DNA from: Closterium sp. NIES-65
Lineage: Eukaryota > Streptophyta > Zygnematophyceae > Desmidiales > Closteriaceae
Length of the DNA: 64,000 bases
Direction: 5' to 3'
Assembly: GCA_948144175.1 (NCBI GenBank)
Contig: CANXME010002588.1
Location: 62,001 to 126,000, forward strand
Each line of letters starts with the position of its first letter. The first letter of the stretch is position 1. The position numbers were made by a program, and so were the translations under genes. Of this stretch, positions 20,803 to 31,700 are shown piece by piece. Below the pieces are notes generated by a model. It searched no databases and was not told the origin of the DNA. It was given only the letters and a program-made list of their open reading frames with translations.

Positions 20803-23290
20803 AGCAGTAGCCAGGAGACGCGTGACAGTAGGACAGGCCGGACGAAGGGAGTCACAATCCAGGTCCGAACCGTCAGCAAGGAAGGACGCAAGAGGGAGAC
20901 GGCAGAGGGACACGCAGTGGAACAAAGGAAGGACGAAGTGCCATCTGGTGCATGCCGGGGACAGGAGGAGCACGCGGACGCAAAACACAACGACTAGTGC
21001 GAGCAGCGCGAACACGCGACGCAGGACGAGACACAAGCTCACGATGCTCAGCAAGACCACCGGTTGGCCCTGTGTAAGGAGAAGGACCAGGCAGTGGGGA
21101 GGCTGGCTGTAACTACAACTGCGACTGGTCAGGCGGCGGACACAGTAAGGGAGGAGTAGGACCAGTAGAAGGCGGGAGACCAAGAACCTGCTGAAGTAGT
21201 GGAAGGAAGTACGGCCGCGGCAGTGAAGCACCACCAGAACCAGCGGAGACAGCTCCAGCACCCCTAGCTCCAGGGTCTCCAACTCCAACTCCTGCAGCAT
21301 CACTAGCTCCAGCACCAGCAGCACCACCAGCAGGAATAGCTCCAGCGCCTCCAGCTCCAACTCCAGCAGCACCTCCAGCAGCTCCAGCTCCAGCAGCACC
21401 AGCACCTCCAGCAGCTCCAGTAGTACCTCCAGCCCCAGCAGCTCTAGTACCTCTAGTACGGGCACCTCCGGGACTAGCGGCTCCAGCACCTCCAACAGCT
21501 CTAGCTCCAGCAGCACCACTCCGGAGGCTCCAGCGCCGAGCAAACCACTTGCTCAGGTGCAGTGGAGAGAGATCCTCAGGCCGCGACACGACACCCGAAG
21601 GGCCTCCAGGCTCAGTACACTCGGGCTCAGCACCCGCAGGCTCAGCACCCCCAGGCTCCGCGCCCCTTGACTCAGCACCCCCAGGCTCAGCACCCCGAGG
21701 CTCTGCACCCTCAGACTCAGCACCCCCAGGCCCCGCACTCGCCGGCTCAACACCCGCAGACTCACCACCTTTAGCAGCACCAGAGTCGACAGCTACCTCG
21801 ACGAGCTCGACAGGGTCTACCTGGGACACACCTGAGGGAGCAGGATCCTGAGGGGGGAGGGGGTCTACCGGAGGAGGACCTGGTGCTAGGAAGAGTGGCG
21901 GAGGAGGGAGAGAGGCACTGCGGTAGGGGAAGAGACGGTAAAAGGGAACTGACTCATCAAACCTGACGTCCTGAGAGGGCAGGACACGGCGCGAGGTGGG
22001 GTGGTAAAACTACCAGTCAGGCGCGTCAGGAACAAAGCCAGGGAAGACACAGGGAATGGCGCGGGAGGAGAGCTTTTCCTCGGACGTATCGCGGACAAAG
22101 GCTCGACATCCCTAGACCCGGAACACTGACGCATCGTCAACCTCCCCCGTCCAACGCAGTGTGGGCGAGGTCCCCGGCGAGGAGACACAGGGCCAGAGGT
22201 TGAGCTGATGTGCAGCGCACTGGACTGCAAACGGCCACTGAAAATGGGGGGCAGCCGCATGGATAATGGAGGTACGAGCGACCTCCTTGACTAAGCCAAT
22301 GCGGTGCTCACCAACCCCATTCTGCTGTGGAGAGGCCGAAAGCGTGAATGTCTGGCGAATGCCCTCCGCATGACACAAGTCCCGCAAAAGGTCGGAGGAA
22401 AACTCACCACCTCTGTTAGAGTGCAGACGCAGGACTAGAAGGTCCGTCTCGAACCGCTCGCGGAGCTGGAGACAATTTGCGCGGACCCAAGGGATCAGAA
22501 CATCATGGACCTCCCCCTTGTGGCGCAAGGGGAAGAACGTGTTGTAACGTGACTAGTCGTCGACAACCAGCAGAAAGTACCGCTCGTGGCCCTGTCCACG
22601 GACGCGGGCTGGGCCCCACACATCCAGGTGGAGAGTCTGCAGGGGTGCCTCTGTCGGGCGGAACGAGGAGGAGTGAGGAGCAGCGCGCTGCCGCCCCTCG
22701 ACACAGGGATGGCAGGGAGGGGCATGCGACGGTGGGAGGGGAGGCAGAGACCTAGGAAGACCAGAGACAAGGAGACGGGAGTGCATGCCACGGAGGCGTG
22801 CCACAGAGGGGTGACGAAGACGGTGGTGCCAAAGGAGCGCCTGGTGCGTCAGGGCGCGACACGAGCAGGGGCAATCAAGCTGACCTTACGCAGACGCGGA
22901 CGCAGATACCTGAGGAGGTGCAGTAGTAAGTGTGTACAGACTCGACCCAGGCCGACGGGTGAACGTGGCCAGGTGGCGACCGGTCCGGGAGCACGTATAG
23001 ATCGCCACACGCTGCCGTTTAGGGGTGAAGGTGTTAACCCCCGCATCCTGGAGGAAAGCAGTGCTCACCAAGTTCGTAGAGAACGAGGGAAGGTGGAGAC
23101 CTCACAGTGACTCAGACGGAACCGCCGGACAGGGTAGAACACTGGAGGAACGTGCAAGGACTAGGCCCCTAGAGGGGTCAGCCAAAGACACAACAACAGG
23201 TGCAGTAAGCGGTGTGACTGTGGTACTGTCGCGAAAGAAACAACGGGAGGCACATGAGTCAAACGTGAAGGTGTGCAAGGCTGCAGCAAA
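20803..23290 (-). pseudogene. E4 copia protease, integrase, linker
   Basis: The protease motif reads DSCASRCFFRD near 23250, with Cys replacing the conserved Gly. Integrase has HPCVEG, LDVWGPARVRG (about 22600), LHSNRGGEFSS near 22400 (Asn at the second catalytic Asp) and QQNGVGEHRIG (about 22310). The linker is at about 21560-21780. A degenerate LSPLHLSKWFARRW motif is at about 21545. Several frame breaks; inactive. Confidence 0.83.
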
Positions 23291-24258
23291 CACAGTACCA
23301 GAGAGAGCAGACTCACCAGCACCTAGGTCAGCAGAGTCACTAGCACCTAGAGCAGCAGCCTCTATACCTGGGTCTGGCGGCATACACAGGTAACAGTCAC
23401 CCTCAGCACTAACAGACAATGCATACATGGCAGATAGGATAGCATCAAAGTCTAGAGCAAAGATATCAACATTCTGCCTAAGCAGCGCCGCCCAGTTGGG
23501 GAGCTCAGCCGCGTCGGGGAACTCTGCGCGGAAGGTGTCGGTAAGGCGCTAGAAGTAGCGGTGCTGAGTGTGAGACCTCCCGCATGTCTGACCAGTGCGG
23601 TCACCTGTGCGAAAGACATACGGGCAAGGACCACTACCCCCAGCCGCCCCACGCTGAGCAAACCACTCACGGAGCTCCTGTGACGAAAGGGGCTGACGCT
23701 GCTGCTGCTGCTGCTGGCCACCTCCAAGGCCTCCCTCCTGGCTGGTGCCACCCTTGCCGCCCCCACTGCCGCCGCCTCCACCCCCACTGCTCTACTACCG
23801 CCGCCACCACTCCCACTGCCGCCACCACCGCCGCCACCTGCCCCGCTGCCCCCACCACCACTACCTCCTCCACCGCCGCCCCCACCACCGCCTCCACCGC
23901 CCCCACCACCGCTTCCACCTCTGCCACCCCCACCGCTCCTGCCTCCCCTGCCCCTGCCGCTGTAGCGCCTCCCACTAGGGGCAGCCGCAGCTCCTACCTC
24001 CTCAGCACGAAGGTAGTCAATAGCTGCAGCAGAGGCGACTGAGGGGAGAAGGGGTGAGGGCGAACACCCCTCAAAGAAGGGGGTGCGAGGAGTGCCACGA
24101 GAAGCACCTATAGCGACTATGCTAGTCTCACCTGCTAGGAGGTGCTTCTCGAGCAGGTCGACAGTGAGGTTGGTGGGGTCAAGTGCTAGGAGGAGGTCCC
24201 TGACTGCAGTGAGAGAGTCAGGGAGGTGGATGACTATGAAGTAGAGCGTGATGTACAA

Positions 24259-24290
<32 letters not shown>

Positions 24291-24749
24291 CTTGGCGAGA
24301 AACTCGGCAGGGAGCGCAGCACGGTAGCGAGTGTCACTAGTGCGGAGGTGAGTAACTAGGTCGGCTACTGTGGCAAAGGCGGACAGGTCTGGGAACAGGT
24401 AGGGCAGGAGAAGGCGGCCTAGAGCAGCAATGGCCAGGGAGGAGTAACGAGCGTCTATAGCGTCATACAGTGCTTTTGTTGTCTTATGCTGGCCAAAGTG
24501 GGCGCGTTCGGCTAATGGTAGGTGGTTGCGAACGGCTAGGCGAGCAGCAGCGTCACGGGTAAGCCACTGTGAGCGGGTCGCACTGTCAGCTGTGGCGTCA
24601 GGAGCGGGCAAGGTGCAAGAAGTGAGGTCAAACAGTGAAGTACCGTCCTTAGAGTCTGTCAGTAGGAACAGCTGTAAGTCGTCTAGCCATGCATTGAACT
24701 CTATCGCGCAGCCCTCCGAATCGAAGGTGAGAACGTTGAGAGTGGCCAT
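23290..24749 (-). pseudogene. E4 copia gag
   Basis: ATG at 24747-24749 (MATLNVLTFDSEG). A C-run of 30 (24259-24288; G-run on the plus strand) lies between KN and the continuing YITLYFIV, shifting the frame. The Gly-rich tract is at about 23740-23965. SSQELREWF-like and a Cys-containing segment lie near 23580-23680. Confidence 0.83.
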
Positions 24750-24759
24750 AGCGGGCAGA

Positions 24760-25435
24760 GCATTCGGGCGCGCTAGCAGCAGAGTAGTACGCTAGCAGCA
24801 GTGCAGCAGGGAGCGCGCTGGCAGCAGTACAGTAGTAGGGTAGGGTGCACACGGCAGGGCAAGGCGCACGGAAGGGCAGGGCGCGCGGCAGGGCAGGGCA
24901 CGGCGCTCAGGTAGGGCGCACAGGCAAGGCAGGGCGTGTGGCGGTGCGGCGCGCGGGCAGGACAGGGCGCGCGGCGGCGCGCGGCAGGGAAGAGGCGCGC
25001 GGCAGCGCGCGGCGCAGGCTGGGCAAGGCGTGCGGCAAGGCGCGCAAGCAGGGCAGAGGCGCGCGGCACCGCGGCGCACGGGTAGGATAGAGGCGCGCGG
25101 CAGCGTGGCGCACGGGTAGGGCAGAGGCGCGTGGCAGCGCGGCGTGCAGGCAGGGCAGGGCGCGCGGCAGCGCGGCACGCGGGCAGGGTAGGGCGCGCGG
25201 CGGCGCGGCGCGCGGGCGCAGGCAGGGCGCGCGGCGCGACGCGCGTTCAGGGTGACGCGGCTACGCGATGCGCGGGCAGGGCAGAGCGCGCTGCAGCACA
25301 CAGCGCGCGACTCAGCAGAGCGTGCTGTAGCGGACGGTGCGCAGGCAAAGCAGTGCGCGCTACAGCAGGCAACGCAGGGCAGGGCAGGACAAGGCAGGGC
25401 AACGCAATCACAGTGGCGCGATGGGCGGGGTAGCG
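24760..25435 (-). repeat. E4 leader: GCGCGCGGCAG-type array
   Basis: Irregular tandem units of about 30-36 bp built from GCGCGCGGCAGCGCGGCGCACGGGCAGGGCAGA variants. The sequence differs from the leader arrays of the other copies although its position is the same. Confidence 0.8.
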
Positions 25436-25440
25436 CTACT

Positions 25441-25489
25441 CGGTGGGCCCTAAGAAATCGGTCCTAGGCTAGGACCTACTCTGAAACCA
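25441..25489 (-). promoter_or_regulatory. E4 primer-binding site, extended
   Basis: On the minus strand TGGTTTCAGAGTAGGTCC, a hairpin-like TAGCCTAGGACC, then TAGGGCCCACCG. It keeps the GGGCCCACC block at the same distance as the other copies. The first 12 bases have two differences from TGGTATCAGAGC. Confidence 0.72.
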
Positions 25490-25619
25490 TGTCAGAATAA
25501 CGAGCAGGGATGAATGAACTAGCAAAAGGATGGGTACAAGTAGCAAACCCAAATTTGGGTTGTACCCCATATGGGCTACCCACTACAGCCTACACAATAA
25601 GTAACATATATGTTTGACA
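25490..25619 (-). repeat. E4 5' LTR
   Basis: 130 bp, TGTCAAACATATATG...TTCTGACA on the minus strand. It adjoins Gypsy X RT sequence at 25620. Confidence 0.87.
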
Positions 25620-25997
25620 AGCATAGCATCTACGGGACATCAAAGCAGTTTTTAAAATACTGAGTGAGAACCGCCTACTGACTAAAGCCTCTAAGTGTGA
25701 GTTTTTACACGATAGATTGGAGTTTTGGGGACACAGTATTTCAGCTGAAGGAGTGGAAATAGACCCGAAGAAGATTGCAACGATTCAAGCGAGGCATTCG
25801 CCAACAAATTTGACCGAGTTGCAGAGCTTTTTGGGGTTCGTCAACTACATGCGCCAGTTCGTCCCCGACATGGCGAAGTTGACTGCTCCGTTGATCAACC
25901 TGCTGAGGAAGGGGGTTGAGTATACGTGGGGGGTGAAAGAGCAAGCTGCCTTCTCGGCCCTCAAACAAATTTTGTGCTCGCCGCCCGTGCTTCACTA
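25620..25997 (+). pseudogene. Gypsy X fragment 1: end of reverse transcriptase
   Basis: Open reading with typical Ty3/gypsy RT C-terminal sequence: LRDIKAVFKIL, ASKCEFLHDRLEFWGH, LTELQSFLGFVNYMRQFVPDMAKLTAPL, FSALKQILCSPPVLH. It begins where the E4 LTR ends and stops where E6 begins at 25998. It is not from Gypsy Y, whose protein differs clearly ([11 protein letters not shown]). Confidence 0.87.
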
Positions 25998-28578
25998 AGC
26001 TCAACCACTAAGGCAGACGCAGTAGTGGACTCAAAGGAAGGGTCAGTGACAACAGTGGCCAGGAGACGCGTGACAGTAGGACTGGCAGCACGAAGAGAGT
26101 CAGACTCAGGGTCAAGAAGGACAGGAAGAGAGGACTCTGGAGGAGACGGCAACGGGACACGCAGAGGAGCAGTGGAAGGACGCAGTGCAAACTGGTGTGT
26201 GCCTGGAACCGTAGGAGGACGCAGAACACGACGACTAGTGCGAGCAGTGCGAACAGGCGACGCAGGACGAGACGCAGGCTCACGACGCTCAGCAAGACCT
26301 CCAGTAGGACCAGTGTAGGGAGAAGGAGCAGGAAGAGGGGAGGCGGCCCGTAATTATGACTGCGACTGGACGGGCAGTGGACACTATAAGGGAGGAGCAG
26401 GACAAGTAGAGGGCGGGAGACCAAGAACCTGCTAAAGGAGCGGAACAAAATACCGCCTCGGCCGCGTAGCGCCTCCACAACCAGCAGGAACGGCACCAGT
26501 ACCCCCAGCAGTAGCACCAACTCCAGCCGCACCTCCAGCTCCAACAGCCTCAGCTCCAGCACCCTCAGACTCACCAGCGCCAGCAGAAACACCAGCGCCA
26601 ACACCCCCAGTAGCTCCAGCTCCAGCATCTCCAGTAGTACCAACTCCAGCAGGACCGGCAGCTCCAGCACCGCCAGCAGCTCCAGCAGGACCAACTCGAG
26701 CAGCTCCAGCAGCACCCCAAGTCCCAGCAGCTCCAGTACCGCTCACTACGAGCACCTCCGGAACCAGCACCAACAATAGTGCCTCCAACTCCAGCAGCAC
26801 GACTCCAGCGCCAGGAAAACCAGTCGCGCAGCTTCTGCGCATAGAGTGGCTCCCGCCTCGACAAAGCACCGCCGGCGGCCACACGAGCAAACCCAGCGCC
26901 CCCAGGCTCCGAACCCCTAGGCTCCGCACCCCCAGACTCAGCACCCCCAGACTCAGCACCCCTAGTCTCAGCACCCCCAGGCTCAGCACCCCCAGACTCA
27001 ACACCCGCAGGCTCAGCACCTCCAGACCCGGCACCCGCAGGCTTAGCACCTCTAGCAGCACCAGAGTCAACAGCTACCTCGACAGGCTCGACTGCATCTA
27101 CCTGGGACACACCTGACGGGGCAGGACGCAAGAGCAACGTCCCTGGCCATGCCAATGCGGCGCTAAGCAATCCCATTTTGCTGTGGAGAGGCCGGAAGCG
27201 TGAAGGTCTGGCGGATGCCCTGTGCACGACAGAAGGCTCCCAGACGGGCAGAGGAAAACTCCCCGCCTCTGTCAGAGTGTAGACGCGGAACAGGAAAGTC
27301 CGAGACGAAACGCTCTCTGAGCTGGAGACGAGCTGCGCGGATCCAGTCAATCAACACCTCAGTGACGTCACCCTTGCTGCGCAAGGGGAAGACTGTGGTG
27401 TAACGCGAGTAGTCGTCAACCACCAACAGGAAGTAACGCTCGTGTCCCTGTCCACGGACGCGGGCGGGGCCCCACACGTCCATGTGGAGAGTCTGCAGCG
27501 GAGCCTCTGTCGGAGGAAACTCGGAGGAGTGAGGGGCGGCGCGCTGTCGCCCCTCGACGCAGGGGATGCAGGTAGGGGCAGGCCTCGGAGGTAGGGGAGG
27601 GAGAGACCGGGGGAGACCAGAGACAAGGACACGGGAGGCCATGCCTCGGAGACGAGGCAGGGAGGGGTGACTAAGGCGGTGGTGCCAGAGGAGAGTCTGG
27701 TGGGACAGCAGACGACACGAGCAGGGAGCAGACTCAGGACCAGACCTGGACGCTGCAGCAAACACCTGACTCAACGTAGCTACCTGGCCAGACTCAGCAG
27801 CCGGAGGAGACTCAGTAGTAAGGGTGTACAGGCTCGACCCTGGCCGACGGGTGAACGTAGCCAAGTGTCGGCCTGTCCGAGCACACGTGCAGTGGATCAC
27901 CCGCTGACTCGCAGGAGTGAACTAGTCAACCCCCCTATCCTGTAGATCAGCTCCACTCACCAAGTTTGTGAAGAACGAGGGGAGGTAGAGACGTGACAGG
28001 GTGCCAGAGGGGGCTCCCGGGCATGGTAAGACAGTGGAGAAGCTAGCAAGGACAGGACCCCCAGAGGGGTCCGCCAGGGAGACTGCAACCGGCCGACTGA
28101 GCGGCGTAAGAGTGGTGCGGTCTCGAAAGAAGGAGCGGGACGCACTCGAGTCAAGGGTGAAGGTGTATAAGGCCTGAGCCGACGTAGTACCTGAGAGAGC
28201 GGACTCACTAGCACCTGGGGCAGTAGACGCACTAGCACCTGGGGCAGAAGACGCACTAGCACCTAGAGCAGCAGCCTCACCAGCACCTAGAGCAGTGGCC
28301 TCAATGCCCGGGTCAGGCGGTACACACAAGTAACAGTCACCCTCAACACTAGTAGACACAGAATACATGGCAGCAAGAATAGCATCATAGTCAAGATCAA
28401 AGATAGCAACCCCCGCCCTAGACAGATCTCCCCAGCGAGGGATCTCTGACGCCTCATGGAACTGGCGACGCCACGCGTCCGTCAGGCGACCGAAGCAGCG
28501 CTGGGTGGAGTGCAGGCCCCCGCACTGCTCACCACCTCGGTCGCCCGTACGGAGAACGTAAGTGCAAGGACCAGTACC
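25998..28578 (-). mobile_element. Copia element E6 (minus), left part
   Basis: Interior of a minus-strand copia from just before RT (GAGCTT at 25998) to the Cys/His region at 28578, where E7 is inserted. It resumes at 33773 after the GTACC duplication. RT, RNase H and the 3' LTR are missing at its left end, directly against Gypsy X, so a deletion has removed them. Confidence 0.88.
25998..28578 (-). pseudogene. E6 copia pol part: Cys/His motif, protease, integrase, linker
   Basis: Reads leftward from CTYVLRTGDRGGEQCGGLHSTQRC (about 28490-28565). IFDLDYDAILAAMY follows, then the protease DSSASRSFF near 28150 (Gly to Ser), the integrase HHRLSHPSLPR and CIPC zinc ligands, MDVWGPARVRG (about 27480), LHSDRGGEFSS (about 27270) and QQNGIA (about 27170). 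The segment after QQNG up to the linker is deleted (about 27125-27150). The linker has GAEPGG repeats (about 26880-27060). Confidence 0.85.
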
Positions 28579-28699
28579 TGTCAAATTATATTGTTGTGTA
28601 GGCTATAGTGGGGTAGCCTATATGGGGTACACATTTCTAGGGTTGCATATTTGTATCACTTTCGTTCCTTAGTCAAACATTCTCGTTTCAGTTTTCTCA
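28579..28699 (+). repeat. E7 5' LTR
   Basis: 121 bp, TGTCAAATTATA...GTTTTCTCA, with TAGGGTT core. Confidence 0.93.
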
Positions 28700-28748
28700 T
28701 GGTATCGAGCAGGTTCCCTAGTGGGAACTATGCCTAGGGCCCACCACT
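28700..28748 (+). promoter_or_regulatory. E7 primer-binding site, extended
   Basis: TGGTATCGAGCAGGTTCCC, a short loop, GGGAA, then TAGGGCCCACCAC. The extended block is intact although the leader right behind it is gone. Confidence 0.75.
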
Positions 28749-31700
28749 TTGTTGCTGTTCTTGCTGCCATGTATGCTGTGACTTATAGTGACGAGGGTGA
28801 CTGTTACCGGTGTTTCCCGCCCGATCCGGGCATTAAGACTGCTGCTCTAGGTACTGGTGAGGCTGCTGCTCTAGGTGCTAGTGCGGCTGTTGCTCTAGGT
28901 GCCAGTGCGTCTTTGTCCTCAGGTACTGGTGAGTCTGCGCTCTCAGGTACCACGTCGGCTTCGGCCTCCCTCACCTTCACACTTGACTCAGGGGCTTCTC
29001 GCTCCTTCTTTCGAGACCGCACCACACTCACGCCGCTTGGTCGGCCGGTTGCAGTCTCCCTGGCAGACCCCTCTGGGGGTCCTGTCCTCTCTCACTTCTC
29101 CACTGTCCTCCTGTGTCCGGCTGCCCCCTCTGGCACCTTGTCTGGTCTTTACCTCCCCTCGTTCTCTACGAACTTGGTGAGTGGTGATGACCTGCAGGAT
29201 GCGGGGGTTCACCAGTTTACTCCTGCGAGTTAGCGGGTGACCCACTGCTCGTCCGCTCGCACTGGCCGGCACCAGGCCACGTTTACGCGTCGGCCGGGGT
29301 CGAGCCTCTACACCCTGACCACTGAGTCTCCTCCTGTCCCTGCGTCTGGTCAGGTAGCTGCGTCGGGTCAGGTGTTTGCTGCAGCGTCCAGGTCTGGTCC
29401 TGAGTTTGCCCCCTGCTCGTGTCGCCTCCTGTCTCACGAGACTCTCTTGTGGCACTAGCGTCTTGGTCACCCCTCCCTGCCTCGTCTCCGAGGCATGGCT
29501 TCCCGTGTCCTTGTCTCTGGTCTTCCCCGGTCCCTCCCTCCCCTTCCTTCGGGGCCTGGTCCTTCCTGTGTCCCCTGTGTCGAGGGGCGGCTACGGGCTG
29601 CTCCTCACTCCTCTCCGTTTCCCCCAACAGAGGCCCCGCTGCAGACGCTTCATATGGACGTGTGGGGCCCGGCCCGCGTCCGTGGACAGGGTCACGATCG
29701 CTATTTTCTGCTGGTGGTTGACGACTACTCGCGTTACACCACAGTCTTCCCCTTGCGCAGCAAGGGCGATGTCACTGAGGTGTTGATTGACTGGATCCGC
29801 GCAGCTCGTCTCCAGCTCATGCAGAGCTTTGGCTCAGACTTTCCTGTTCTGCGTCTGCACTCTGACAGAGGCGGAGAGTTCTCCTCTGGCCTTCTGCGAG
29901 CCTACTGCCGTGCGCGAGGCATCCGCCAGACCTTTACGCTTCCGGACTCTCCACAGCAAAATGGGATTGCTGAGCGCCGCATTGGCATGGTCATGGACGT
30001 CGCTCGTACGTCCATGATGCATGCGGCTGCCCCCCAATTTCTGTGGCCGTTTGCGGTTCGGTACGCGGCGCATCAAATCAACCTTCACCCCAGGGTCTCC
30101 AGGCCGGAGACCTCCCCAGCTTTGCTGTGGACAGGGAAGGTAGGCGATGCGTCTGCGTTCCATGTCTGGGGATCTCTGGCGTTTGTCCGCGACTTGTCTG
30201 CGGACAAGCTGTCCCCTCGTGCTGCTCCTTGTGTCTTCCTTGGCTTCCCCCTTGACGCGCCAGGGTGGCAGTTCTACCACCCCACCTCTCGTCGTGTTCT
30301 GTCCTCTCAGGACGTCACGTTTGACGAGTCGGTCCCCTACTACCGCCTCTTCCCCTACCGCACTCCTTCCCTCCCCCCGCCACCGCTCTTCCTTGTGCCA
30401 GGTCCCCCCCCGGTAGACCCCCTCCCCCCTCAGGGTCTTGCCCCTTCAGGTGTGTCCCAGGTAGACGCGGTCGAGCCGGTCGAGGTTAGTGGTGACTCTG
30501 GTGCTGCTGTGGGTGCTGAGCCTGGGGGTGCAGACTCTGGGGGTGCTGCGCGGGTGGGTACTACGCCTGAGGGTGCTGGGCCTTCGGGTGGTACTGCTGG
30601 GAGTGCTGAGCTTGGGGCTGCTGCGCTTGGAGGTGCTGAGCCTGGGGGTGCTACGCCTGGGGGTGCTGAGCCTAGGGGTGCTACGCCTGGGGGTACTGAG
30701 CTTGGAGGTCCTACGTCTGGAGGTGCTGAGCCTGGGGGTGCCACGTCTAGAGCTGCTGAGCCTGGGGGTGCAGAGCCGGCGGCCGCTGGGCCTACTCGTG
30801 TGGCGTCTGGCGGTGCTGGGCCAGGAGGTTCTCCGGGTGCTTCGCCTCGGCGGGAGCCACTCTCTCCACAGGAGCTGCGTGAGTGGTTTGCCCGGTGCTG
30901 GAGGCGTACTGTTGGAGCTTCTTCGGCTGCTGAGGGTGCTAGTGCCGCCGGTCCCGGAGGTGCTCGTGCCGCGAGTACTGGAGCTGCTGGGCCTGCGGGT
31001 TCACCTGGAGCAGGAGCTGCTGAGGGTGTTGGCGCTGAGGCTACTGCTGTCAGTCCTGGAGACATTTCTGCTGGGGGTGCTGCTGGTGCTGCTGGAGGTG
31101 CTGCTGGCTCTGGTCTTGCTGTGGGTGCTGCTGGTCCTGCTGGAGGTCCTGCAGCTGACGGTGGTGTTGGCGCTGGTGCTGTCCCTGCTGTGTCTCGAGT
31201 CGCCGCGCGGCCTCGGCCGTACTTCATTCCGCTCCTTCAGCAGGTTCTTGGTCTTCCTCCTCCCTTAGAGTGTCCACCACCTGTCCAGTCCCAGTCACAG
31301 CTTTCGCCGGCCTCCTCACTGCCTGCTCCTTCTCCCTACACTGGTCCTACTGGAGGTCTTGCTGAGCATCGTGAGCCTGCGTCTCGTCCTGCGTCGCCTG
31401 TTCGTGCTGCTTGTACTAGTGGTCGCGGTTCGCGTCAGCGTCCTCCTCCTGTCCCTGGCACGCACCGGATGTCTCTGCGTCCGTCCATTGCTCCTCTGCG
31501 TGCCCCTTTACCTTCTCCTCCTGAGTCCTCTCTTCCGGCACTTGCCGACCCGGAGTCGGACTCTCTTCGTGCTGCCAGTCCTACTGTCACGCGTCTCCTT
31601 GCTACTGTCGTCACTGACACCTCCTTTGAGTCCACTGCTGCGTCTGCTCTTGTTGCTGAGCTCGTCGAATTTGCTGCTCGCTGTCGTCTAGACTACGCTG

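Larger units (their letters stand above)
20803..25619 (-). mobile_element. Copia element E4 (minus), 5' part, host of E3 and E2
   Basis: Minus-strand copia whose 5' LTR (25490-25619) adjoins Gypsy X sequence at 25620. It holds leader, gag, protease, integrase and linker. It is interrupted by E3 at 20803, continues for 21 bp at 7262-7282, and then meets E2. RT, RNase H and the 3' LTR would lie left of the window. It is more divergent from the other copies (different leader, DSCAS protease). Confidence 0.87.
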
